From Thunnus maccoyii (taxonomy: Eukaryota; Chordata; Actinopteri; Scombriformes; Scombridae), in contig NC_056545.1 of the NCBI RefSeq assembly GCF_910596095.1, positions 2,402,001-2,466,000 of the forward strand: 64,000 nt of DNA, read 5' to 3'. Position numbers and translations under genes: made by a program. The notes under the pieces are model-generated. The model ran no database searches and had not been told where the DNA came from. It was given only the letters and a program-made list of their open reading frames with translations. Each line of letters opens with the position of its first letter. The stretch's first letter is position 1. Shown here piece by piece: positions 1-11,300 of the stretch.

Positions 1-38
1 TACAACTATAATCTTAAAGTCAGCATGAGAAAACCAAC

Positions 39-478
39 CTTTTTGTCTGATGTATTGTCCTGGTTGACAGCTTGTGTGTTTCAGTGCTTTCACACAGCTG
101 TCCTCTGTGGAGTCCATACAGTAGAATCCCTCCAGTGGTTGACAAACTGTATTTGATGTTGATGTACATGATGTCTTTATCTGCAGACCAGAACCTGTCA
201 ACACATACAGAGGTTACATATGAGATACTAAACTTCTCTTCTGTTAAATCTACTAGACAGCAACAACATGCTGATCTTTTTTCTGACTTACAGACAATCT
301 TCAGTTTTTATGATTGCTTAAATTTCTGCTAATAATATGAATATAAATCTACCTGCATCACAGTTTGCACAGGTGAAACACTGTTTAAGTCCAGTGGGCT
401 GATTCATGTAGGTTCCATCAGTGCAGGACAGACAGGATGTACTACTGAACTCTGTACAATCTGTTTTAACTCGACTTC
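39..478 (-). pseudogene. TNFRSF14-like copy A, exons 3 and 4 (partial, exon 2 deleted)
   Basis: Two exons of an HVEM/CD40-type receptor, cut by the left edge of the window. Exon 4 is 39-194 and exon 3 is 353-478; both have AG acceptors and GT donors and the same lengths (156 and 126 nt) as in copies B, C and E. They encode CRD2 and most of CRD3, with the cysteine spacing kept (C-x2-C in SCLSCTDGTY; CFTCANCDAG). Exon 4 has Ser where the other copies have Gly (EDSCVK). The exon 2 region is missing: at about 680 the sequence jumps from the flank right of exon 3 to the flank right of exon 2, removing about 340 bp that includes CRD1 and the signal peptide end. No signal exon 1 is found either. The reading frame of the remaining exons is open. 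It is either a pseudogene or a gene that uses the alternative 5' exons at 4,602-5,433. Confidence 0.75.
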
Positions 479-810
479 CTGTGGAGAAGAAATAATTTAT
501 TATCATTATAATTATCATATTATTCACATTATATTTTAAATAATTGCTTTTCTCTCTCTGATCCCTCTTGTTCACCAGGTGACAAATATCGTACAAGCAT
601 TGTATCTTTCTGTAAATCTTCTGTCATGTCTGAATTAAGAAACAAGGAACATTTAGCTACGTAAAAGTCAGCTGTCAGACATGACATATACAACACATAA
701 CAATGAGGTGGAAAAGAAGAAATGGAGGAATAAAACATGTGATGGTGATAACTGAAAGTGAAGGGAAGGTCAGTGGAGGAGGATGTCAATGGAGGCAAGA
801 AGAAGGAAGA

Positions 811-3800
811 TTCTTTCAGATTTCAGGAAAGAATTTCATATCTGAAATATGTCAGAGACACTGATTTCTTTCAAGGGGCCACAAGCCAAAAAGTTTGGGA
901 ACCACTGGTTTAATGATTAACAATGTGTTGTAATTTATAAACTAATCATTATTGTTATGTTATTTTATGAAAAAATTTAATCTGAAAAGTAATAAAGCTG
1001 TTAAATAAATGTAGTGGAGTAGAAAGTACAATATTTCCCTCTGAAACGTAGTAGAGCGGAAGTATAAAGTAACATAAAATGAAAATACTCAAGTAAAGTA
1101 CACACAAAAATCACAAAAGAGCGTTATGAGTCAGCGTTTAATTCGGCGTGTATCTGATCCACCAACCAGCACGTATTTTAGTGAGAAATTTTGTAGACAG
1201 TTCGCCTTTCATTCCCGTCTTCTTCTCCCACTAAAATACCGTAGTTAACTAAAGGAGGCTGGGAGCAAGTTGATGTGACAAAATGTAAAGTTTATACAGA
1301 AATACGTTTATCTTTATGGATTATATTGATGCTGAATTGACAATAAGAACATTGACATATGAGGCCTTTTATGTTGTGTTCCTAGTTATGTGTTTCTGCG
1401 GACATGTAAGGAATTGTTAATACGTCCTATTTCTTAAAGGGAGTTTGGCGTGATATTTTCCCCGGAGAGCACAGGGAGCTTCAATTTAATTCAAACTGCT
1501 CACCACTACAGATAAGTTACTGCTAAAGTATGATAAGCTTGACTGACATTGACTGCTGTTAGTTATTGGTTTGATTAATGGTTTAATAATGTATGTTTGT
1601 ATTGATTACTGACGGTGGCTGATCAGGCTAATTATCAGCTAACTGTACTCAGTTTCTAATGGTGGTTTACAGTAAATGGTTGCCCTTTGTGTGTGTGTGT
1701 GTTTTTTAAACTACTTCTCTAAAACCATGTTCCTAATGAAACTTAAAACTCAGCAGTCTCGTTGCCCTTTAGCTTGAGCTTCCCTGTTTATAAGTCACAT
1801 GAACATGTATTCACCCAATAAAAGGAATATTTATCTGTGTAATGGCAATTTTCATTTTTCGATGTCCTTTCTTTTCCTGTTTTTCCAGTTTGCCATTACT
1901 ACACAGGTAGGTTAGGTTAGGAGTGATCTTACGCAGATTCAAAAACAGATTTTCCAGTCCGTTGGCTGCCGTTTAATTTGTTGTTTTATTGAAGTCTTTG
2001 TACATGTCATGAACATACCAGGTTTCTGTCCTGCCAGCTGTCGTGTGCGTCTGTTCCCGATCTGGTAAGAACTGTATGTGCTCCACCTGCCTGTGCCTCC
2101 CGTTTCCTGTCACCTATGCCCCTAGATATACAAACCTGTGCATCTAATGACCGCCACCCAGTGTCCAAAATAATACTGCAAGTTATAACTAAACAAATGA
2201 CATGCCAACAATCAACATAAATGGCTCCTACAATCTATATATGACCTCTTTCTGTCAGCTGCTGTGTGTCTGCAGTGTATTTAATGCTTCTTCACATGAT
2301 TTCAGGTCAGTTGGAGGCATTAAACCTGTGACTTTCTGCCTTTGTATAATTATCCAGACTGCTGCTGTTTCATGCTGTTTGCAGGGTTTAAAAACAGAAA
2401 TACTCCAACATCCAGCAGCTGAAAGTGCTGTGTCCAGATAGTTAATGGTTAAAGGTGGTTTCTGTGAGTAGGTATATAAACTGTGTAGCTGTTTTAATGT
2501 TGTAAAAATACCTCGTTTTCACATAAGGGCAGCTGTGGCAAAAAGCGACTTCTGTTGCTGCTCCATTGTTCAACAGTTTTCTTCTTGTACATTTCCACCA
2601 GGAACAGAACAGGAAATCTCTCTATATAAAGCAAGGAATCTCTGTCTGTCTGTCTGTCTGTATATATGTATAAATGTATGTATGTCCTTCACATCTCTCA
2701 AGAACTGTTCATCCGATCTACTTCACACTTGGCGGGTGCATTGCCGGGGATACAAAGAAGTGCATTGTCGAAATTTGGTGCAATTTGGACACGCAGCACA
2801 TTTAATATTAATAAACTTGAAATAAACACGTGAACAGTGAGCCCTCACTCTGCAGCAGCGGGACGGGGCTTCTGGGCTCTGCTACTGTAAGTCATGGTCA
2901 GAGCTGTACAACCCTGCCATGACAGAGAGGAGGGGACGACATCTCCCTTTGTTTTATAACGTTAGAAGTTAGGCTTTGTTGTAGGTTTCCTGGCTCATTT
3001 TTTAAAAGTCTAGAGAAAAAGAGAGAGAGAGATGACTAGCGAACTGAGTGCACGAGCGAGCGACAGAGAGACAGTGCTGGTGAGCAGATACAGCAGTGGA
3101 AAGCTTTCTCTGACAGAGAAAGCGTGTGAATAATGGAAATGAAACGTTGGGTTTCCAGACACATTTTAAAAAAGACAAGAGTAAAAGAGAGAGAGAGGGC
3201 GAGGGAACTGAGAGCTGAAGGGGAACTCTGATAAAGAGTGAACGGGCGTTGTCCCGGTAACCAAGGTCAGGGAGATGGCCCTAGACTCCCTAGACAACAC
3301 AAATAGGTGAATGTGTAGATTCATGGGCATAATCAGACATTCAAACCAGAATGTGCTGACGGTGACCTGAAGGTCCATGCAATGTGAGCTGAACTAACAC
3401 GGGTAAAGTGCAGTTCCTTGTTTAGAAACTAAATGAGACAATTAGGACTAATTTTTCATATCGTGGGATGATTTGTTGGGGTTAAAGACCAAAAGTCAGA
3501 CCTTCAGAAGGCAGAACAGGAAGAGAAAACATCTAAGTGCAGAACTGCTTGATGTTTACTGTTTCTGTTCAATAAATATTCTCAGCATAAGACATCAGAG
3601 TTTCTGGACACTTTCTTCTACCTGATGAGTTGACCATTGATCACCATTCCTCCACAATATAGCTCTTTAACTATCCGGCTGTCTGTTCCTGCAGTTATCC
3701 ACTGGTAAAATGTTTTTTAAACATTAAATGAGCTGAAATTGTCCACTATCAGAGCAGCTCCGCCTAAAGGCCAGTATCAGCGGAGCTGCTCCGCAGCGCA

Positions 3801-4365
3801 CAGCTTCAGCTGACTGACAGGACAGACAGTTTTGGCAGAGCTCCAGTTACACCAGACACAGATGGAGAGACCCCCTCTAGGTGGCCAGCACTGCTGTTAG
3901 CTGCTCTTAGCTGCTGAAGCTAAAACTGTCCTGATCAGCATATATTTGAAAATGAGCTGGGGAAGGTGGCAGTTATCATTCTACCCTTTATATAAATTTC
4001 ATGACATAGAAAACTCCCAAATGGTCAACTCTACGTCAGCATTGGATCCGCCTTTTCAGGGCTGATATGAAACAGCAGATAACAGTTTGAACTATTTTCA
4101 ACACATGAAATGCCAATTTTTATAAATTTGGTGTCACTGTCAATATAAACACCAGCATCGATGTGTTAATTGATACATTTGTCAACTGATACATATATAT
4201 GTAGTTCTCAAGAAATAATAAGCAATTGGCCTGATCTGAACAGGGTTAGGGTTTGAACGGGCACTGCACTAGTGATCTCAAAAGGAATCTAGTTGTAGTC
4301 CTGCAAAAGGTGACCCTGCAAGATCCCCAGTCTGTACAAAATCTTATAGTCTGTGACTAAACTCA
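811..4365. other. Non-coding stretch with repeat debris
   Basis: No gene seen. It holds a CTGT/TATG simple repeat near 2,640-2,685, followed by a sequence resembling a common dispersed fish repeat (about 2,690-2,800). Positions 2,860-3,080 resemble 63,300-63,500 near the right end (shared 'aggggacgacat', 'ataacgtta', 'ggctttg' blocks), so both are probably pieces of one transposon family. Short open frames here show no splice context or family resemblance. Confidence 0.4.
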
Positions 4366-5593
4366 GTGACTTGTGACACACTGTCTTTAGATGTGAGTGT
4401 CAGACTAAAGTGTAGACTACTTGAATTCTGGTGGAATTATAACTTGCATATGTATCAGGTCTCATTAGAGAGTAGTTTGAAAACATTATTAATATTACTA
4501 ATATGTAATGCAGCTGATTTTGAGCTGTTGGATGTATCAGAGCTGTTCAACAACACATGACCCCCACCAGCCCCCCCTCCTTTTGTTATAAACTATTTTA
4601 CCAACAAAGTTGCAGCTGTCAAAGGTTTTCTTCTCAAAGTCATTTTGTGGATCAAGTTGACAGTTTTGATGAGCTGAAGACATCATCTCACTGAGATTTG
4701 GGATGAAGAGAGATGTCACATCCAAATCTGAGGGACAGAATCTAGAAACAAAAAGAAAACATATAAATACTGCACTAAACAGTAAGTAACCTGGTTACTG
4801 TGGGTAAGAGATTAAGAGTAACTGGGTTAACAAGTAGATTTCTACTGGAAAACCTCTGATTTCTAGTCAGGTTTAAACTATCTGCACATTAAAAGCTGAA
4901 CTGGTTTAAAGCAGCTTGAGCCTTTTTCTCTCCTTTGGTGAGATTAAACTGAACATTAAACTTTAAATTCTCAAAGGTTAAACTTCAGTCCTGTTTGTTT
5001 CCTATCAAAGCTCATTAAAACATATTACTGAGTCTTCAGAGACAAATGTCTGATATTCGAAGCGACTAAAACTGAAAATGAAAAGTGAAGCTGAACAGGA
5101 TAAACGTCATTTTAAGTGCTAAAGTTTACAATGTTCTCCTGGAAAACATTATTGGAAAAAAAACAATATAGGCAACAAGCAAACAGACATCACAGCTTAA
5201 ACAAAGACACGTTGTATTACGTCCGGGATCAGAGCCACCACTGACTGCTGGTGTATTAACTTTTCTGTTTTTTTACGCACGTTAGTAAACGAGACCATTG
5301 TGTTGTGTTTTCATGTTCAACAGTCATGTTTTCAATGGTACCATCAGTGACACAGTACTTTTGTTAAATACTGTAGTTTGAAACAACAATATAACATTTC
5401 AGCCTACTTACCCTTATTGCTGTGGAACATCATCGATTGAGGATAAGTTCCTGATCTTTTTCTTCATCTTCTTCGTACTAGTGTCGTTCCAAACAGGCGT
5501 GTTTTGAACGCGCAGATTGCTTACTATTTCTTGAGAACCATACATACATAGATATACATGTATTTATGTATCAACTGACAAACGTATCAATTA
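4166..5593. repeat. Inverted repeat pair flanking the A 1'/2' exons
   Basis: Positions 4,166-4,225 and 5,517-5,593 are inverted copies of each other. The left arm contains 'gttctcaagaaataataagc' and the right arm the reverse complement with one difference. The internal AT-rich part differs slightly in length. The enclosed 1.3 kb contains alternative exons 2' and 1' of copy A. This could be a mobile element or an inverted insertion of one repeat twice. Confidence 0.55.
4602..5433 (-). CDS. Copy A alternative 5' exons 1' and 2'
   Basis: Exon 1' is 5,412-5,433, beginning ATG ATG (MMFHSNK) and ending in a strong donor, GTAAGTAG. Exon 2' is 4,602-4,727 (126 nt), with acceptor CTGTCCCTCAG and donor GTAAAATAG. 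Joined, they read MMFHSNKDLDVTSLF and on to FDSCNFVG in one frame, ending in phase 1. Exon 3 of the receptor starts in phase 1, so 1'-2'-3 is an in-frame path that bypasses the missing exons 1 and 2. The encoded segment has no signal peptide and no TNFR cysteine pattern. Orthologous pairs lie at 13,609-14,615 and 25,487-26,659. I do not recognise the protein segment. It may instead be the start of a separate gene nested in the receptor intron. The splice logic is seen in the sequence; the join to exon 3 is inference. Confidence 0.4.
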
Positions 5594-5929
5594 AAACGAT
5601 TAGGATTTAATAAATTAAATGGTTATAGTCCAAACAGAAACTTATCCAGACCATGGATGTACTGATACAGACTCAGTGCTGGACCAGACAAACTGACATT
5701 ATCCTTCTTGACGGATTGCAATACCAACTTATAGATGCATACCGCCACCTACCGTACTAGAGTATGTAGAACAGGATCCTGTTTACAATAGCCTACTCAA
5801 AAAATAAACTATACTATATTCTGTTAAACAATCTGGTGTTTTCTAATAATTCAACTACCCCTCTATCTCTTCATTATATCTGACACCGTGCAGCATTTTC
5901 AGTTATGTAACACTGTGCACAAGCTTGTG

Positions 5930-7546
5930 AATTTACTTTTCCCAACAAAAAAAAGTGTCTTATTTAAACCAGAGTGATCAAATCTCAATCTGGATAGCAC
6001 TACCTCCTCTCTTTTTTTGTATCCTGTAGTATGTTCTGCCTTTACTGTCCTCATCCCACTTTTTCTGCCAATAATTTATTTTTAATTAGTACTTTACCTT
6101 CTCCTTTTCTAAATGGAAAGTCCATTATATGTCTCATATTTAGTGCTCTTTTTGCCATCCTATCTGCAAATTCATTACCCTTTAATCCCATATGTGCAGG
6201 TACCCAATGAAATTCTACTATTATTCCCATTCTCTGAATTCTAAATAAACATTACATAATTTCAAACAATAGATCTTTCCTGATTGATTTCAAGCTTTGT
6301 AAACTCAGAAGAACTGCAGCAGAGTCAATACGCAGGACTACTGTCAGGTCTTCTTCTATCCACTGCAGACCAATAATCATTGCCATCATCTCAACTGTAT
6401 AAACTTGTCTGTAATTCTATTTGTTCAATGAATCTGAAATTGTGGGATGTAGACTCCTGTTCCTACATGATCCTTATGGTCTTTTGAGTCATCAGTAAAT
6501 ATCTGTAAGTAATTATAAAAATGGTTCCTTATATATTGGTTTGCACAATATCCTATTGTATTCTACCCAATCTTTCTTTAGCTCCATAACACTAAAATCA
6601 ATGTTAATATTAGGAAAGAGCCATGGGGGAACATTTCTTATGGGAGTGGGGGAATTAAAACTTATTTCTTTAACATCATACTCTTCTGATTTATAATTTA
6701 TTTTCCATCCAAAACCATTTCCTTTAAACTTATTATACCCCCAACATTCATTTAGGACGTTTTTAGTAGTATTCTCCTCCCCACATCTTCTAAGACGAAT
6801 CCAATAAGTTAATGCAAATTTATTCTTTCTGAGTTCTAGCGGGGTTTCTCTTGATTCAACCAGCACAGCATTCTTTCGAGTTGACCTATACAAAATCTGC
6901 ACCAGTACAAATCTCAAAGTTTTGTTTTGTACACAATCAGTTTAACTAAGGTGAGATTTGACTGCTGCCCCATAAACAAAACACCCATAGTCAATTGCTG
7001 ATCTCATTAATGCTTTTTATATATCAAGTAGTGTCTGCTTATCTGCTCCCCAGTTATATCTAGATGTAGCTCTCATTAGATTAATTACTTTTTTACATTT
7101 TGTTTATAGTTTTTCATGTGTCTTCCATATACATCTTTCATCAAGCCAAAGTCACAAATACTTAAATTCCTTTACTTTTTCTATTGTTTTTCCATATAAA
7201 TTAAGCCTCTACTCATCTGCTTTCCTCCTCCTGGTCAAGTACATATAGCATGTCTTATTGGTAGAAAGTTTGAAACCCTATCTATATGACCAATGTTATA
7301 CCTTTAAAATAGCATCCTTAATCTTTCTCAACATGCTTGTCTCATCTCTCCCCCGGATCCATATATCCATATATCATCTACATAAAGCGAAGAACATATC
7401 CTTCTATCTAAATTCATAAAGATATTGTTGATTATGATGTTAAATAAAACTGGACTGATAGCCCTTCCTTGAGAGATTCCGTTAGCTATATCAAATTCAT
7501 CGGATAAGGCTCTAAACTTTTGATCTGACAGAAAATCACATGTTTT
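5930..7546 (-). mobile_element. Degenerate LINE, I/Nimb-like, RT and RNase H remnants
   Basis: Minus-strand relic of a non-LTR retrotransposon. About 7,370-7,549 encodes a reverse-transcriptase piece with GISQGRAISPVLFN and LYVDDIW, corresponding to the conserved GxxQG.xxSPxLF and YxDD motifs. About 6,513-6,917 is a connecting domain. About 6,100-6,480 in broken frames resembles RNase H (EFHWVPAHMGLKGNEFAD-like, with a stop). An RNase H domain after RT suggests the I superfamily. Frameshifts and stops make it inactive. Its right edge, at about 7,546, abuts the block shared by all array units, and it occupies the place where copy A's exon 1 would be expected. Confidence 0.75.
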
Positions 7547-7790
7547 CACAGGTTTGTAACATTTACTGGTTTAAAGGATGAATCTCTATTTAAAGTTGCT
7601 TTTATTTCTATCATCACCCCCCAATCACACATATATATTTATTACTATTCTATTTAAACTCTTAATGCACAAACTGAAGGAAGTGGGAGGATTACATCTT
7701 CCTGTGATTACACCTTATATGATTACATGTAACAAATAAACTTGATTGATTGATGTACATGTTCTGTTTTCAGCAGTGAAATACAGTTTA
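7547..7790. repeat. Array-unit flank block
   Basis: This segment, starting 'catgttttcacaggtttg', is nearly identical to about 62,318-62,515, and its first part also matches 16,798-16,875 and 44,228-44,305. It marks the border between array units, upstream of the next receptor gene's 3' end. No coding potential is evident. Confidence 0.6.
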
Positions 7791-8311
7791 AACTTAATAA
7801 TAAAGACACATGGTTAATATTCAATGTACTAAAGATCAATATTTTATTTTTGTTTTATTTATAAAAAAGTCTCTATAAACAGTTACATGCAGAAGGACCT
7901 TCCTGTAGGTTGACACAACAAGTCCAAGTTTTTATTCCAGGCTGACTTTAGTCTCTGTACAATAATGTCTGTGAGATAATGATGCAGACTGTAGACAAGC
8001 AGTTCTTAGAGGATATTTTCAGTCTGTAGTAAAGTTCAGGAAATCAAAGTTGGACTTGTTTTATTTCTCATCACTGCAAAGACAATGTGCTAGAATCCAA
8101 CCTGGATTGTAAACTGGATTCTAGATCACATTTACTCTGCAGGGTCAGAAAGTGTACAAGTTCATGTCCTGATGGTCTCAACCTAAAGAGCAGAAACATC
8201 TTTTACATTTAAAAAGACATTACAGAGTGTAGCTCAGCCAGACAGTCATCAGTCAATGAACATTTCAGGAGAAAACACACTGCTGTCTTACCTGATACTG
8301 TTTAGCATCTC

Positions 8312-11300
8312 TCAGCTTCCATCTCCAGTTTCCTTTTTGATGAAATATTAAGAGATTAATGACATGATTTAATTAGTTCAATAAACTGAGCTTTATCATC
8401 TACTAAAGTACATTCATTACAGTGTTAAAAAGAGACAACAAACATACCTCTATGGGAATGTCTGCATTTTCCTTTTCTTCTAAAATAAAACAATGAAAAA
8501 GTCTTAATCAACAATGTCATGACCTGTCAGAAAGTATCATCCATCAAAACTATGATAATGTTTGTATTGTCTAAATACAAACAAATAGCAACAAATCTTA
8601 CCTGATGCTGTCTGGTATATGGTTAGCATCTCTGACGTTTCTCCATTTGTTTTTTCCTTTTTGGTGAAATATTAAGAGATTAATGACATGATTTAATTAA
8701 TTAAATAAACTGAGCTTTGTCATCTACTAAAGTACATTCATTACAGTGTCAAAAAGAGACAACAAACATACCTGTTTGGGAATGTCTGCATTTTCTTTTT
8801 TTTCTATTATAAAACAATGAAAAAAGTCTTAATCAACAATGTCATGACCTGTCAGAAAGTATCATCCATCAAAACTATGATAATGTTTGTATCGTCTGAT
8901 ACAAAAAATAACAACAAATCTTACCTGATTTCTTCTTTCTGAAGTAAACTAACCCAGCTATGCCAATTAATAAAAAAAGCACCACAATCACACAGGACAC
9001 AATTATTCTCACATGTGAACTTTGTTCTCCACATTCAGCATCAGTTGAATCAGTTCCTGGTTTGATCAGCTGAAGCTTTAGTGATTCACATCTGGAATGA
9101 CAGAGGGACATTTTTACAGGAACATTTATAGATTCCACTAATTCATTGCTGTTGTTAGAAACCAGCTGTGTCCACGGCTGATGTCAAGCTTCACTTACTG
9201 TGTGTGTGGTTGACAAGATGTAAATGTCCCATCTGAAAATGTTCCATCACTGCAGTCAGTGCACTCAGTGTCCCTGAGAGCTGTTCCTGCACAAATACAA
9301 ATATACACATTGAAACTACTTCACTTTACATATTATGAAGTCATCAGTGTTATATGACATCATCACTGTCATCACATCTGTCTGATTTCATTTCAGTGAA
9401 GCTGAAGCTGACACTTGAAAATCACACATCCAATAATAGTCCTTTGTTTAATAATGATTGTTGACAAGTTTTTATATTTCACCATCTTGTCATTCTTGAG
9501 CAACGATGGAATCAGATTCATAACCAAACTACTGTTTGAGAGAAAACTACAATGATCCAAATGTCATCAGCTTCACTGCTTCATGCAAATACTTTCAATA
9601 CTAAAGATATTTATGCTAATATGTTCATGCCAGTAAACAACTAGATTGTCAAGAAATTGTATAAGTTTCATTTTATGACTTTCAGACTTTTGTCTTTTGA
9701 CCAATGTAACATCCATTTTGTCTGGTGAAGGTAGTTATGACATGAAAACAAAGAAAGTGATTCATGAAGAGAAAACTATGTTTTTGTGTCCAAATAAAAC
9801 AAATCTGTCCTGACAGAAAGAGCAAGATTCCTCTGCTTTTGTCTGCTGTTGAATCAATGTTGTCCACAACGTCCCTGCAGGTGTGTCAGGCTCCTCACCT
9901 TCACCATATAGAGCAAACTTTCTCTATGACTATTACAACAGGAACAGAAACCTTCCTAACTAGATAAAGACTGGATCAGAACGGCTGCTGTCTGTGACTC
10001 ACCTACGTTTCAATCACCAGACAAAGACCAAAACAGAAACGACCAATCAGACGTTTCTGTTGTGGCACCATGTCCTATCTGAACACTGGTGTGAGGGCTG
10101 CAGCATGGCAGGTACCAGTGAGCACAGGACACCAACAACTGAAATGCTAGCTATGCTAACAAACCGTCCTTCCACTTTCCACTCAGTGATGCATGAAAAT
10201 AATTTCTGACTTCCATCAGTGGAGGTCAGACACAATCAGCTTCTAGAAGCATGAGGCTTTCAAACCAGTGGTGTAGTGGTGTCTTGGCAGGGTAGACTGT
10301 GGTCCATGCAGGTCTAACTTTACATACACAAATACTTGAATCTTGAAAACACAAACTCATTTCATCTTCACACCATTTCTCAGGAGCAATTTAAACTGAA
10401 TAAGTGTAGAAGCCAAGATAGTATCTTAGGTTTTTACACAGGCCTTGTTTTTTTACCTTTATTTGTTAAAATCATGTTTACTTTACATATACTGCACATA
10501 GTCACTAATCAACTACGATGGTTTTACTGGTGCAAAAGTTCCAGTTGACAGCAACAAGTTGACTGGTCTGTGTTCAGTTGTGACTTTTTCTACAGAATTA
10601 TTGAGCTGCTTTTTTCCTGCTATCTAGTGGACAGAAATCAATACGTGCAGCTTTAATAAGCAACTTGTTTGTCAGGTCATGGTGTTCCCATTTAAAACTT
10701 CAACTACAACTATAATCTTAAAGTCAGCAGGAGAAAACCAACCTTTTTGTCTGATGTATTGTCCTGGTTGACAGCTTGTGTGTTTCAGTGCTTTCACACA
10801 GCCGTCCTCTGTGGGGTCCATACAGTAGAATCCCTCCAGTGGTTGACAAACTGTATTTGATGTTGATGTACATGATGTCTTTATCTGCAGACCAGAACCT
10901 GTCAACACATACAGAGGTTACATATGAGATACTAAACTTCTCTTCTGTTCAATCTACTAGACAGCAACAGCATGCTGATCTTTTTTCTGACTTACAGACA
11001 ATCTTCAGTTTTTATGACATCTTTGGGAAATGTGAAACAATAGTTTCTCTCATTTATGAATTCATATAATAATGAGCTTAGTATAGTAATGTGCTTCAAC
11101 AGTGAGCAGTATGCTCTACACAAAGGAAAAAAGTGATTATTGATCAATCTCAGATTAAACTGAGAAAACAACAGCACAGATACAATCCTCTAATCATCAT
11201 TTTCCTCATTGTTGTCATGTAGAAATTTAATGTTACAGTTTTATTGGGAAACTTGCTTGTTAGGCTCTAATTTCCACTGTGGAAGTTGTCTCAAGGCAGT

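Noticed and set aside
9764..9967. Open frame repeated at 18,767, 29,894 and 38,938 on the plus strand
   Set aside because: It lies in intron 4 and is conserved only because the whole intron is nearly identical between copies; no splice or domain support.
10776..11069. Plus-strand frame antisense to exon 4, recurring at 72, 20,383, 30,894 and 39,710
   Set aside because: Complement of a well-supported receptor exon on the minus strand.
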